Translations under genes and position numbers: made by a program
In this document: in pieces, positions 9,333-18,185 of the stretch
Position numbering within the stretch: the stretch's first letter is position 1
How the letters are laid out: every line of letters starts with the position of its first letter
Assembly (NCBI RefSeq): GCF_019430945.1
Contig: NZ_JAHYCB010000001.1
Location: 372,001-436,000 of the forward strand
DNA length: 64,000 nt
Source: Neorhizobium populisoli
GTDB lineage: Bacteria > Pseudomonadota > Alphaproteobacteria > Rhizobiales > Rhizobiaceae
Direction: 5' to 3'
Notes under the pieces: model-generated
The model's input: the letters and a program-made list of their open reading frames with translations, nothing else
Database searches by the model: none
What the model was told of the DNA's origin: nothing

Positions 9333-12248
9333 TCAGCCAGCTTCGCTGATTCTCAGCAGCGCGGTCTTCAGGTTCGCCATCTGGACTTCCAGTTCGGCAA
9401 AACGCTCGCGCTCTGCGGCGACCACTTCCGGATCGGCATTGGCGACGAACTTCTCGTTCGAAAGCTTCTTGCCGATGCGATCCATCTCGCTTTCCGTCTT
9501 GCCGACCGTCTTTTCGATCCGCGCCTTCTCGGCGGAAAGATCGATCAGCTTTCCGAGCGGCAGGCAGGCGGTCGCCTCGCCGACGACGATCTGGGCTGCA
9601 CCCTTCGGCGCCACGTCTGCCAGGTCGATGCTCTCGGCGCGTGCGAGGCGACGGATCGCGGCATCATGGCGCTTCAGGCGAGCCTGGGTGACGTCATTGG
9701 CACCGACGACGATCAGCGGTGCGGTGGCCGACGGCGGCACGTTCATTTCCGCACGCGCCGAACGCGAGCCGGAAACGAGATCGATCAGCCAGTTGATTTC
9801 TTCGGCAGCCGACGGATCGGTAAATGCCGGCGCTGGCCAGTCGGCATGGCAGAGCAGGCTGTCGCGCGTTTCGGTATGGGCCCAGAGCTCTTCCGTCATG
9901 AACGGCATGAACGGATGCAGGAGCTTGTAGGCCTCTTCCAGAATGTAGGCGGCGCAAGCCTGTGCCTCTGCCTTGGCAGCCTCATCCTCACTCATGAAGA
10001 TCGGCTTCAGGAGTTCCAGATACCAGTCGCAGACCTGGTTCCAGACGAAACGGTAAAGCGAGCCGGCCGCTTCGTTGAAACGCTGCGTCTCGATCGCGTC
10101 GGTGACGTCGCGGATCGTCGTGGCCAGTTCCGTCAGGATCCAGCGGTTGACGGTGAGCTTCGTCGCCTCCGGCGAGAAGTTCGGGTCGCGCTTCACACCG
10201 TTCATTTCGGCAAAGCGCGTGGCGTTCCACAGCTTGGTGCCGAAGTTGCGATAGCCGGCGATACGGGCCGGATCGAGCTTCACGTCACGACCCTGGGCTG
10301 CCATGATCGCCAGCGTGAACCGCAGAGCGTCGGCGCCGTATTCGTCGATCAGTTCCAGCGGATCGATGACGTTGCCCTTGGACTTCGACATCTTGTTGCC
10401 GTGCTTGTCGCGAACGAGGGCATGGATGTAGATCGTGTGGAACGGCTCGACGCCGTTACCCTCTTCATCCTTCATGAAATGCAGACCCATCTGCATCATG
10501 CGGACAACCCAGAACGGGATGATGTCGAAGCCGGTGACAAGCACGCTGGTCGGGTAATAACGATCCAGTTCAGGCGTCTTGTCCGGCCAGCCGAGCGTCG
10601 AGAAGGGCCAAAGCGCCGACGAGAACCATGTGTCGAGAACGTCTTCATCGCGGGTGACGATGTCGCCCGGCAGGAAGTTTTCGAGCTTTTCCTGAACCCA
10701 GGCCTTCCACGGGCCTTCATGCGCCAGGTAATGCTGGATGGCGGCTTCGAGCGCTTCCTCTTCGCTCTTCTCGACGAAGCACTGGCCGTCCGGACCGTAC
10801 CAGGCCGGAATCTGGTGACCCCACCAGAGCTGACGCGAAATGCACCAGGGCTCGATGTTTTCAAGCCAGTTGAAATAGGTCTTTTCCCAGTTCTTCGGGA
10901 CGAAGTTGGTGCGTCCCTCGCGAACGGAATCCAGCGCCGGACCGGCGAGCGTCTTGTTGTCGACGAACCACTGGTCGGTCAGCATCGGCTCGATGACGAC
11001 GCCGGAGCGGTCGCCGAACGGCTGCATGATCTTCTTGTTCTCGACATAGGGAATGTCGTTGCCTTCAGCATCCTTGATGGTGACGGCAAGACCTTCGGCA
11101 TTGATCGCCTCGATGATCTTCTTGCGGGCTTCGAACCGGTCGAGACCACGATAATCATCCGGAACGAGATTGATTTCATCGACATCGGATTCGCTCGGCA
11201 GTTCGCCGGTCTTTGCAAGTTCCAGCGCCCGTATGGCGTAGACGGCATAGGGCTCGCCGTCGTCGCGCATCGAGGCCTTGGTGTCCATCAGGCGATAAAG
11301 CGGAATGTCGTTGCGCTTGGCGACCTGATAGTCGTTGAAATCATGCGCGCCGGTGATCTTGACCGCGCCTGAGCCGAAATCCTTTTCCGGATATTCGTCG
11401 GTGATGATCGGGATCAGGCGGCGATGTTCCTTCGGGCCGACCGGGATTTCGCAGAGCTTGCCGACGATCGGCGCATAACGCTCATCGGTCGGATGAACGG
11501 CAACCGCGCCATCGCCCAGCATCGTTTCCGGACGGGTCGTGGCGATCGAAATGTAGTTGCGCTCTTCCGAGAGGACGATGTTACCGTCCGCATCCTTCTC
11601 GACATAGGTATAGGTCTCGCCGCCGGCCAGCGGGTATTTGAAATGCCACATATGGCCGTCGACTTCCTTGGACTCGACTTCCATATCCGAGATTGCGGTT
11701 TCGAACTTCGGGTCCCAGTTGACCAGCCGCTTGCCGCGGTAGATCAGGCCCTCTTTATAAAGCGTGACGAAGACTTCGAGGACGGCCTTGGAAAGCCCCT
11801 CGTCCATGGTGAAGCGTTCGCGCGACCAGTCGCAGGAGGCGCCGAGGCGCTTCAGCTGGTTGAAGATCAGGCCGCCCGATTCTTCCTTCCATTCCCAGAC
11901 CTTGTCGACGAAAGCCTCGCGGCCCATCGCACGGCGGCCCGGAAGCTGGCGCTCCGCCAACTGGCGCTCGACGACCATCTGCGTCGCGATACCCGCATGG
12001 TCCATGCCCGGCTGCCACAGCACGTCCTTGCCGCGCATACGCTCGAAGCGGATCATGATGTCCTGCAGCGTGTTGTTCAGCGCATGACCCATGTGCAGAG
12101 AACCGGTGACGTTCGGCGGCGGGATGACGATCGTGAATGGTTCGGCACCCGGCTTGGCGTTGGCGCCGGCGCGGAAGGCGTCCGCCTCTTCCCAGGCCTG
12201 GGCGATCTTCGGTTCGACGGCAGCGGAATCGTAGGTCTTTTCGAGCAT
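9333..12248 (-). CDS. valS: Valyl-tRNA synthetase
   Basis: Class I synthetase charging tRNA-Val. From the ATG at 12248 (MLEKTYDSAAVEPK) it is 971 residues; an upstream in-frame start would add 20 residues of non-coding character. Signatures: HIGH-type PPPNVTGSLHMGHAL, the editing domain with ATTRPETMLGD, the tryptophan-rich CISRQLWWGHQIPAWY, KMSKSKGN, and a C-terminal coiled-coil arm (EKARIEKTVGKTESEMDRI) typical of ValS. Its own terminator follows. popZ lies upstream on the same strand, separated by a popZ terminator, so valS probably has its own promoter. Confidence 0.97.
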   Translation of the reverse strand: MLEKTYDSAAVEPKIAQAWEEADAFRAGANAKPGAEPFTIVIPPPNVTGSLHMGHALNNTLQDIMIRFERMRGKDVLWQPGMDHAGIATQMVVERQLAERQLPGRRAMGREAFVDKVWEWKEESGGLIFNQLKRLGASCDWSRERFTMDEGLSKAVLEVFVTLYKEGLIYRGKRLVNWDPKFETAISDMEVESKEVDGHMWHFKYPLAGGETYTYVEKDADGNIVLSEERNYISIATTRPETMLGDGAVAVHPTDERYAPIVGKLCEIPVGPKEHRRLIPIITDEYPEKDFGSGAVKITGAHDFNDYQVAKRNDIPLYRLMDTKASMRDDGEPYAVYAIRALELAKTGELPSESDVDEINLVPDDYRGLDRFEARKKIIEAINAEGLAVTIKDAEGNDIPYVENKKIMQPFGDRSGVVIEPMLTDQWFVDNKTLAGPALDSVREGRTNFVPKNWEKTYFNWLENIEPWCISRQLWWGHQIPAWYGPDGQCFVEKSEEEALEAAIQHYLAHEGPWKAWVQEKLENFLPGDIVTRDEDVLDTWFSSALWPFSTLGWPDKTPELDRYYPTSVLVTGFDIIPFWVVRMMQMGLHFMKDEEGNGVEPFHTIYIHALVRDKHGNKMSKSKGNVIDPLELIDEYGADALRFTLAIMAAQGRDVKLDPARIAGYRNFGTKLWNATRFAEMNGVKRDPNFSPEATKLTVNRWILTELATTIRDVTDAIETQRFNEAAGSLYRFVWNQVCDWYLELLKPIFMSEDEAAKAEAQACAAYILEEAYKLLHPFMPFMTEELWAHTETRDSLLCHADWPAPAFTDPSAAEEINWLIDLVSGSRSARAEMNVPPSATAPLIVVGANDVTQARLKRHDAAIRRLARAESIDLADVAPKGAAQIVVGEATACLPLGKLIDLSAEKARIEKTVGKTESEMDRIGKKLSNEKFVANADPEVVAAERERFAELEVQMANLKTALLRISEAG

Positions 12249-12313
12249 TTCCTGACCCGTTTTTGTTCTTGGAGAGGTATGGGGTGTAAATAGGATGGGC
12301 TGTTCCAAGTCAA

Positions 12314-12342
12314 TAAAAAAGCCGCCCCGTCACCGGAGCGGC
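12314..12342 (-). terminator. Rho-independent terminator of popZ
   Basis: On the minus strand GCCGCTCC pairs with GGGGCGGC (one G-T pair) across GGTGAC and is followed by TTTTTT. It lies about 70 bases after the popZ stop. Confidence 0.85.
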
Positions 12343-12409
12343 ATCTTGGAACTGGCTCTCGCGCGGACCGGCTGAGCCCACGAAGCGGATAGGCAAAGCC
12401 GACCGCGGA

Positions 12410-13309
12410 TCAGCGGCGCTGGCCGCGGGACACGCGTTCGATTTCTTCGCGCACGAGGCGTTCGACCAGTGTTGGCAGGTTGTCGTCAAGCCATTCCTGC
12501 AGCATCGGGCGCAGCATGTCGCCGGCCATATCTTCGAGCGAGCGGCGTTCCATGCCGTTGAAGACGGCGGCGAGATCGCTGAAGGACTTTGCTACCTGTG
12601 CACCGGCCTCGGCGGAGAGAAGGTTTGCAGCCTCCTCGATCTTGGCGGGCAGGCTCTGGGAAGGCGCGTCCGAAACCGGCTTCATGTCCTGGCGGACGGG
12701 AGGCTCGGCCTTCATCTGCGCCTGCGGCGGCGGATCGAAGACCGGCGGGTTGATGCGCTGGGCGGCAGCCGGCTGCTGAGCTGCAGGCTGGGAAACGGGT
12801 TGCGGGGCACGCATCGGCGCGGCGGGCTGCACGGCCTGGGGCTCCGGCATGCGCGGCATTTGCGGGCGCAGCGAAACCGGATCGTCCTGACGGGCGGACG
12901 AAGCGGCCATAGAAGAAAGCGTCGGCATGGCCGGTTGCGATGGGCGGGCGGGTGCGGCCTCCTGCTGGCGCGACGAGGCGGCGCGGACGCGGGCGGCAAC
13001 ATCGGCAAGCGAAAGCGTGCGCGGTTCCGGTATCGGCTGGTTTGCAGATGCGGGAGCAAAACCGATCGTATCGCGCAACGGCTCGTCACGGAGCGGAAGG
13101 CCCTGGCGAAGCGGCATGCCGCGGTCGTTTGCAGCCATGTCCGGCGCAAAACCTACGTCTTCGGATTCGTCGATATCGTCACCGTAACCGGCAGACATGT
13201 CAGAAGGCAGCGCATTCTCGGCGGCCGGCTCATTGCTTTCAATGATCCGGCGGATGGACGCCAGAATTTCTTCCATAGAGGGTTCACGCGCTACATTTGG
13301 CTGAGCCAT
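12410..13309 (-). CDS. popZ: Polar organizing protein PopZ (DUF2497)
   Basis: A 299-residue protein starting MAQPNVAREPSMEEILASIRR at the ATG at 13309, with GGGGAAAG before it. It has the PopZ layout: a short N-terminal helix (EEILASIRRIIES), a long Pro/Gln/Ala/acid-rich disordered middle (residues about 40-215), and a conserved helical C-terminus (LEDMAGDMLRPMLQEWLDDN ... LVREEIERVSRG) for oligomerisation and pole binding. In Agrobacterium PopZ marks the growing pole and is needed for normal division. Its place next to valS agrees with rhizobial synteny. Confidence 0.92.
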   Translation of the reverse strand: MAQPNVAREPSMEEILASIRRIIESNEPAAENALPSDMSAGYGDDIDESEDVGFAPDMAANDRGMPLRQGLPLRDEPLRDTIGFAPASANQPIPEPRTLSLADVAARVRAASSRQQEAAPARPSQPAMPTLSSMAASSARQDDPVSLRPQMPRMPEPQAVQPAAPMRAPQPVSQPAAQQPAAAQRINPPVFDPPPQAQMKAEPPVRQDMKPVSDAPSQSLPAKIEEAANLLSAEAGAQVAKSFSDLAAVFNGMERRSLEDMAGDMLRPMLQEWLDDNLPTLVERLVREEIERVSRGQRR

Positions 13310-13511
13310 TTCTTTCCCCGCTGTTACCGGCACACGACTCGGTTCCTCCGCATGGACCCGACTCGCCGTTACCTTAAGGTCTTGGGGGGGCTGGAAACAA
13401 TCACAAGTGCCCCAGGCCCATTACCGATACACAGTTTTGTTGGCGATGTGAATCCCGGAAGTCACACCGATCGCATTCGAAGCTTGCCCGGAGCTAAAAG
13501 GATACAGGGGA

Positions 13512-13543
13512 TTAAAACGACAAAGGGGCCGAAACGGCCCCTT
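13512..13543 (-). terminator. Rho-independent terminator of the isoaspartate methyltransferase gene
   Basis: AAGGGGCC pairs with GGCCCCTT across a 5-base loop; on the minus strand it is followed by a T-rich tail (TTTGTCGTTTT). It lies 30 bases past the gene's stop. Confidence 0.85.
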
Positions 13544-13572
13544 CCCTTGAATATCCAGCGTTTTGCCGATCG

Positions 13573-14226
13573 TCAGAAAACGAATTCCTTCGCCTTGCGG
13601 AAGCCCGGCAACGGCTTCACCGAGGCATTGAAGAAGGAGCCTTCAGAGATCACGCCCTGCTCGCGAACAAAGACCTTGGCCTGTGCCGCATTGCCGTAAC
13701 CGACGACGGCGATAAGACGTCCGCCGTCACGCAGCTGCTCGAGAAGAGCGGCCGGCACCTCTTCGACGGCACCGTTGACGAAAATCACGTCATAAGGCGC
13801 TTCGCCGGCGTAACCGGCTTCCAGAGTGCCGGAAACCACGGCGACATTGTCGTAGCCGAGCGTCGACAGCGTCTGGCCTGCGGAAAGCACCAGAGCTTCG
13901 TCCGATTCCAGCGAAACAACCGAGCCAGCGATCATCGACAGAATGGCGGTGGCATAACCGCTGCCGGTACCGACTTCGAGGACGACGTCTTCCTTGGTGA
14001 TGGTGCCGAGCTGCAGGAGCTTGGCGAGTGGCGACGCTTCCATCAGGAAGCGGCCGGCGCCGACTTCGATATCGGTATCGATATAGGCAAGAGACTTGGC
14101 CTTTTCGGGAACAAATGCTTCGCGCGGTACCGTATAGAAGGCCCGCAGGACCGAATGCGAGGTGACATCGGTGGTGCGCACCTGGTTGTCGACCATCTTC
14201 GTTCGCGCTGCTTCGAAATCCATCAT
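13573..14226 (-). CDS. pcm: Protein-L-isoaspartate O-methyltransferase
   Basis: A 217-residue SAM-dependent methyltransferase that would repair isoaspartyl residues in aged proteins. It begins MMDFEAARTKMVDNQVRTTDV; the SAM-binding motif I is VLEVGTGSGYATAIL, and a later strand reads YDVIFVNGAVEEVP with RDGGRLIAVVG. This short rhizobial form is commonly annotated as Pcm. Function is inferred from the family and no substrate site was checked. As I recall, rhizobia usually carry tolC between popZ and this gene; here the interval is only about 260 bases and holds no gene. Confidence 0.88.
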   Translation of the reverse strand: MMDFEAARTKMVDNQVRTTDVTSHSVLRAFYTVPREAFVPEKAKSLAYIDTDIEVGAGRFLMEASPLAKLLQLGTITKEDVVLEVGTGSGYATAILSMIAGSVVSLESDEALVLSAGQTLSTLGYDNVAVVSGTLEAGYAGEAPYDVIFVNGAVEEVPAALLEQLRDGGRLIAVVGYGNAAQAKVFVREQGVISEGSFFNASVKPLPGFRKAKEFVF

Positions 14227-14324
14227 GTCCGTCGTCCCAAATCACTCCGGCCATGTGCCGGTTCTTGTCGAACCGTCTTAATCAGGGCGGGGCACGCTTT
14301 CAAGACACCGCCCCGCTGCAAGGC

Positions 14325-14350
14325 AAAAAAGCCGCGGCTTTCCCCGGCTT
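14325..14350 (-). terminator. Terminator downstream of the 65-residue gene
   Basis: On the minus strand AAGCCG pairs with CGGCTT and is followed by TTTTTT. It lies about 20 bases past the small gene's stop. Confidence 0.65.
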
Positions 14351-14368
14351 CAAGCAATCGGATCGATA

Positions 14369-14566
14369 TCAGGCGTAGGCCGGCGGCGCTTCTTCCAGCT
14401 TGCGGGCGGTGACATAGTCCCGCTGATAGGAGGAACGCATGCTGTGGCCCTTGTCGAAAGCGGACTGCCCGGCCAGCGTCAACGGAAAAATACCGTCTGC
14501 AAAAGTGCCGGTGCCTTCGAAATCGTTGGTCGGCTGGCGTAGTACGGTGATGATCTTGGTGAGCAT
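14369..14566 (-). CDS. Small conserved-looking protein of unknown function (65 residues)
   Basis: Short reading frame with a strong ribosome site (GGAGGG about 8 bases before the ATG) and a terminator directly downstream, both favouring a real gene. The product starts MLTKIITVLRQPTNDFEG and ends KLEEAPPAYA; it is soluble, with no signal peptide or membrane segment and no domain I recognise. It lies between pcm and tRNA-Cys. Confidence 0.6.
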   Translation of the reverse strand: MLTKIITVLRQPTNDFEGTGTFADGIFPLTLAGQSAFDKGHSMRSSYQRDYVTARKLEEAPPAYA

Positions 14567-14740
14567 GTGCGCTTTCCCTCCGTTCTGTCCGTTAATCGAA
14601 GAACAGGCCTTTCTGTTCCCGAGACTAGGAGGAGAAAGTTAAAAATTAACCATGTTGCGGCGCACACAAAACCGCGTGGTAAACGCTTGGTGCAGAAGCG
14701 CTATTTAATTTGAAGGAAAACGGTTCGGAGGGAGAGTTAG

Positions 14741-14814
14741 TGGAGGCCTCGCCGAGAATCGAACTCGGGTGCAAGGATTTGCAGTCCTCTGCGTCACCAC
14801 TCCGCCACGAGGCC
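14741..14814 (-). tRNA. tRNA-Cys (anticodon GCA)
   Basis: The minus strand folds as a 74-base cloverleaf. The acceptor GGCCTCG pairs with CGAGGCC, the anticodon loop CTGCAAA gives GCA, the T-arm contains GTTCGATTC, and the 3' CCA is encoded. Its 5' end borders the variable region that runs to tRNA-Asn. Confidence 0.96.
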
Positions 14815-15424
14815 ATCGCAGTACTCTTTTATCGAGTGGTGGCGGCGCTTTAGAACGAATCTATTCGCCGCGCAAGAGGGGATTTCTGAAAAGCAGTCCT
14901 CTCTCATTTCTGAAATGCTGTTTCCCACACGTTCTGCAATCCTCCTTGCCTCCTCACCAATCTCTGGAATCCATCCCCTCACCTGCGGGCGGCGGGCCTG
15001 AGCAACATATGACCGAATGCGGCCGGTCTCGAAAAACACGAGAACGATTCCGCATGCCTTGGCAGAAGAAATACCGATGGGTGAAAACCTGACCGGGAGA
15101 GACCGGAAGAGACGAAAAGCTGCTCCAAGATTTCGGGTATGACGGCGATGTTCAAGTCGGCCGGATCTACCTGGACACGCAGACTTTGAAGGCGGGGAAT
15201 TTTTACTGGGCCACACAATACCCGAAAGGCGATGGCGTTCGTGATGTTCTCCGATGGTTATTTGGAAGTTCTACGACTTATGCTGGCGCTTGCTCAGGCA
15301 CTACGCGCGACTACTACTTGGGCGAGAAGTCGCCGCGGGTTTTATAAATTTCTCTGATTTGAAATTGCAGATTGCGCGGGCCGCTTTGGTCGGACTATCT
15401 TCCCGGCAAAGTGAGGGTTTCATA
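14815..15424. other. 610 bases without a convincing gene; possible decayed coding fragment
   Basis: No complete gene with a ribosome site was found. Around 15115-15345 on the plus strand an open frame reads KLLQDFGYDGDVQVGRIYL and continues to a stop near 15345 without a credible start. It resembles the small ...VGRIY... proteins scattered in rhizobial genomes and may be a truncated relic. The last about 80 bases hold the presumptive promoter of the WcbI-GSCFA gene. Confidence 0.35.
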
Positions 15425-17299
15425 ATGACGAAAGCTACAATCGTCGGTAATTGTCAGATCAAAGGCATCAGTCAATGCCTAAAGGCGATGGTTCGCGACT
15501 TTGATATCGAAGTCATTAAACCAGCCGACATGAGCACTAGACGTCCGGATGATGCATCGAAGATTTTCTTCATCCAAAACGAATTCGCTCCGCGTTTTCA
15601 CAAGCTCAACGAGATCCGCGCCGACGTCGATATTGTCTATTTCCCCGGCCTGTATTTCACAGCGTTCCACCCAGACTTCGTCTATGCAAACCATGGCGAG
15701 GATAGGCTGATGGGGCCGACTGGAAGCGGCAGTTCCGCGATCGTGATCTATGCCTGGCAGCACGGATTTTCCGTCAAGGAAACCATAAACCTTTTCAACG
15801 AATCCGTTTTTCGTGAATTGGGGTATTTCAGCCATTGGGAAGCGTCAGCGGCAAAGGTAATCGATGACGGCCACCGCACCGGCATGGATTTGGCAGAAGA
15901 GCTGGAAACCTGGAAGAAGTCTGGATGCTTCTTCCATTGTCCAAACCACCCCAAGGTGGCGCCTCTGGCCGGGATTTCTCGAGGCATTGTGAAGCGTCTC
16001 GGGCTAACGCCAAAAGTGAACTACCCCGAAAACCTTGTTGAAGACACCCTTATAAGTAGCGTTGTCTGGCCTCAATACCCTGAAGTGGCAAAGCAATTCG
16101 GCTTGCAGGGAGAGTACATTTTCCGCGGCAAGGCCAGAGAGAACGATCCGACCGGGAACGCTCTCGACCTGGAAAGCTATGTATCGTGGTGCTTCAAGAT
16201 GTGGGCCGACAAGGATCCGGCCAAAATCCAATGCGATCGACTCCTTGACCCGAAAATGGAACGTATCCTGCGTTTTCGAAACACGGCCCCTAAGCCGAAG
16301 AGGGCAGCGAACCCGTATTCCAACATCAAGGATCATCAGCGATGGTCAAAGGCAGTCGCCGCTCCCGATCCAAGCGATATCGATCCTGTCGTTGACACAA
16401 AATTCAAGATCACTCGCGCCGATAAGGTGGCTACGGCCGGCAGTTGCTTTGCCCAGCATATATCAAGAGCACTGAAGGACGCTGGTTATAACTACTTCGT
16501 CGCAGAGCAAGGCGGCGTCTTCTCAGCCCGATATGGAAACATCTATTCGACCCGGCAACTGCTGCAGCTGTTCGACCGATCGGAGGGCGATTTCGAACCT
16601 GCCGAAGGCGTCTGGCAGCGCGAAGATGGTCAATTTGTCGACCCCTTCCGTCCGCAGATCGAGCCGCTAGGTTTTGTGGATGAAGCCAGCCTTGAAGCCT
16701 CCCGTCGCGAGCATCTTGCCAGCGTAAGCCGCATGTGGCGCGAATGCGACGTTCTGGTGTTTACCCTTGGTCTTACCGAAACATGGATGAGCAAAGTCGA
16801 TGGCGCGGCTTTCCCCCTTGCTCCCGGCGTCTCGGGCGGCAGATTTGACCCACATCAGCATAGCTTTCACAATCTGACGGTCAGCGAAACGGTTGCCGAT
16901 CTGCGCGCTTTCATCGCGAGGCTGAGATCCGTGAACCCCGGCGTCCGCATTATTTTGACGGTCTCGCCGGTTCCGCTGATCGCCACCGCAGAAGATAAGC
17001 ACGTGCTTGTCTCGACGACATACAGCAAGTCAGTTCTTCGCGCCGCTGCCCAGGAGGTTTCGGACGGTGAACCCCTCGTGCAATACTTCCCGTCCTACGA
17101 GATCATCACCGGCTCCTACAGTCGCGGCCGATATTTCGACGACGATCTCAGGGCAGTAACCGATGAGGGCGTGTCCCACGTCATGCGGGTATTCATGAAG
17201 CACATGTCCGAAACGCCGACCAGCTCGCATCTATCTGGCGAACTCAAATCCGGATCGTTTATCGTGTGTGATGAAGAAGCGATCGAGGCCGCTCAATAG
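15425..17299 (+). CDS. WcbI-GSCFA two-domain protein, probable surface-polysaccharide modifying enzyme
   Basis: From the ATG at 15425 (MTKATIVGNCQIKGISQ, with GAGGG about 6 bases upstream) the product is 624 residues, with no signal peptide. Residues about 4-260 resemble the WcbI putative acetyltransferase family of capsular polysaccharide clusters, with the hallmark GNCQ at 8-11. Residues about 335-570 form a GSCFA domain, with the family's signature GSCFA at 339-343 in ATAGSCFAQHISRAL and later RIILTVSPVPL. GSCFA proteins are hydrolase/esterase-like and poorly characterised. The two parts are usually separate, so a coupled acylation/deacylation role on a glycan is inferred, not shown. It sits upstream of a KpsM-type permease among phage debris. 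Confidence 0.8.
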   Translation: MTKATIVGNCQIKGISQCLKAMVRDFDIEVIKPADMSTRRPDDASKIFFIQNEFAPRFHKLNEIRADVDIVYFPGLYFTAFHPDFVYANHGEDRLMGPTGSGSSAIVIYAWQHGFSVKETINLFNESVFRELGYFSHWEASAAKVIDDGHRTGMDLAEELETWKKSGCFFHCPNHPKVAPLAGISRGIVKRLGLTPKVNYPENLVEDTLISSVVWPQYPEVAKQFGLQGEYIFRGKARENDPTGNALDLESYVSWCFKMWADKDPAKIQCDRLLDPKMERILRFRNTAPKPKRAANPYSNIKDHQRWSKAVAAPDPSDIDPVVDTKFKITRADKVATAGSCFAQHISRALKDAGYNYFVAEQGGVFSARYGNIYSTRQLLQLFDRSEGDFEPAEGVWQREDGQFVDPFRPQIEPLGFVDEASLEASRREHLASVSRMWRECDVLVFTLGLTETWMSKVDGAAFPLAPGVSGGRFDPHQHSFHNLTVSETVADLRAFIARLRSVNPGVRIILTVSPVPLIATAEDKHVLVSTTYSKSVLRAAAQEVSDGEPLVQYFPSYEIITGSYSRGRYFDDDLRAVTDEGVSHVMRVFMKHMSETPTSSHLSGELKSGSFIVCDEEAIEAAQ

Positions 17300-17331
17300 C
17301 TGCCGACCTTTTCAATCGCTAGATGGCTCGA

Positions 17332-17665
17332 CTACATGTTCATAGTCACGGCGCCGCCGCTATCCTGGAAGCGCGTGAGTTTGAGCACCGTACCGGCGGA
17401 CAAGCGTTCTTTCCATTGGAGCTGAATAGTCGTCGCAGCGCCTGCCGTGGTCTGCGGCTGCTCTCACTTGCGGAAAAGTAGGACCGATCTTGTGTTGCTG
17501 CGGAGAGCCAGAGAACGGCGGCCGGTTGCATTGGCTTCGGGCTGGAGGCCGTATCGTGGACGTTGCAGCTATCTTCCGCCGACATTCCAGCCGGTGATAT
17601 CTGTCTCTGTATTGTTGGTGATTGAAACGGCGTTATTCGAGCCGGTCATTTCGACGCGCGGGCAA
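17332..17665 (-). pseudogene. Decayed phage structural-protein fragment (tail-fibre/beta-jelly-roll-like)
   Basis: On the minus strand two blocks in different frames look coding: VEMTGSNNAVSITNNTETD followed by ITGWNVGG, and further on IQLQWKERLSAGTVLKL followed by TRFQDSGGAVTMNM and a stop at 17332. Between them the frame is broken by a stop and a shift. The Thr/Ser/Asn-rich strands and the QWKERLSAGTVLKL block look like the C-terminal beta domain of a phage tail or virion protein. No start or promoter is visible. Family assignment is by eye only. Confidence 0.5.
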
Positions 17666-17783
17666 TGGATGGTAACGAAGACTAGTGGACGCGCTTCAAA
17701 AGAATTCCGGTTTGTCAGCACGCTGGCTCTGCGCTAGATCGACGCTAGAACATCCATTCCTTCTTAAATGGAGCACAACTCAT

Positions 17784-18119
17784 TTGAAACGTGCTGAACT
17801 CATCTTCGCCCTCAGGGATGCTAAAGGGCCTGATCGCAAGCTCGACGTCGAAATCGCCAAACTCGTCCACCAAAACCGCGCGGACTCTGAGGCGCCGATT
17901 GTTTGGTCCGACCTGGTCGGATATCCAGAAAAGATACCACGGTTTACTCGATCGATGAAAAGCGCATTCGCGCTAGTATCGCTCGTCTCTCCAAAAAAAT
18001 CGGGGGGATGTGCTTGGGAACCGGGCGCCGGATCGGCCACAATCGGTGACGGACCAGTGGAGCAGGCGGCGAACCCAGCAATCGCCTTGTGTATCGCAGC
18101 CATCCAGTTTCTGAAGTGA
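17784..18119 (+). pseudogene. Remnant of a small phage-type protein (ABA-sandwich-like)
   Basis: An open frame whose credible part begins about 17784 with LKRAELIFALRDAKGPDRKL, continues through PRFTRSMKSAFALVSLV and ends PAIALCIAAIQFLK. This pattern (LEAATGPDRELD...; a YT-x-S-x-DAAL-like block; a C-terminal PALALCIAAL) is that of a small phage protein family common in alphaproteobacterial prophages. No ATG or ribosome site fits the conserved start; only a TTG is available, and the frame upstream is not conserved. It may be a truncated relic or a weakly expressed gene. Confidence 0.5.
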
Positions 18120-18185
18120 AAGACTACGGTCCTCTTTTCACGCGTTTGCCGGTCTTGTAAAAAAGCCCTGCGTTGGAATTATATC

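Noticed and set aside
9666..11372. 568-codon plus-strand frame opposite valS
   Set aside because: Antisense shadow of valS, which is certain.
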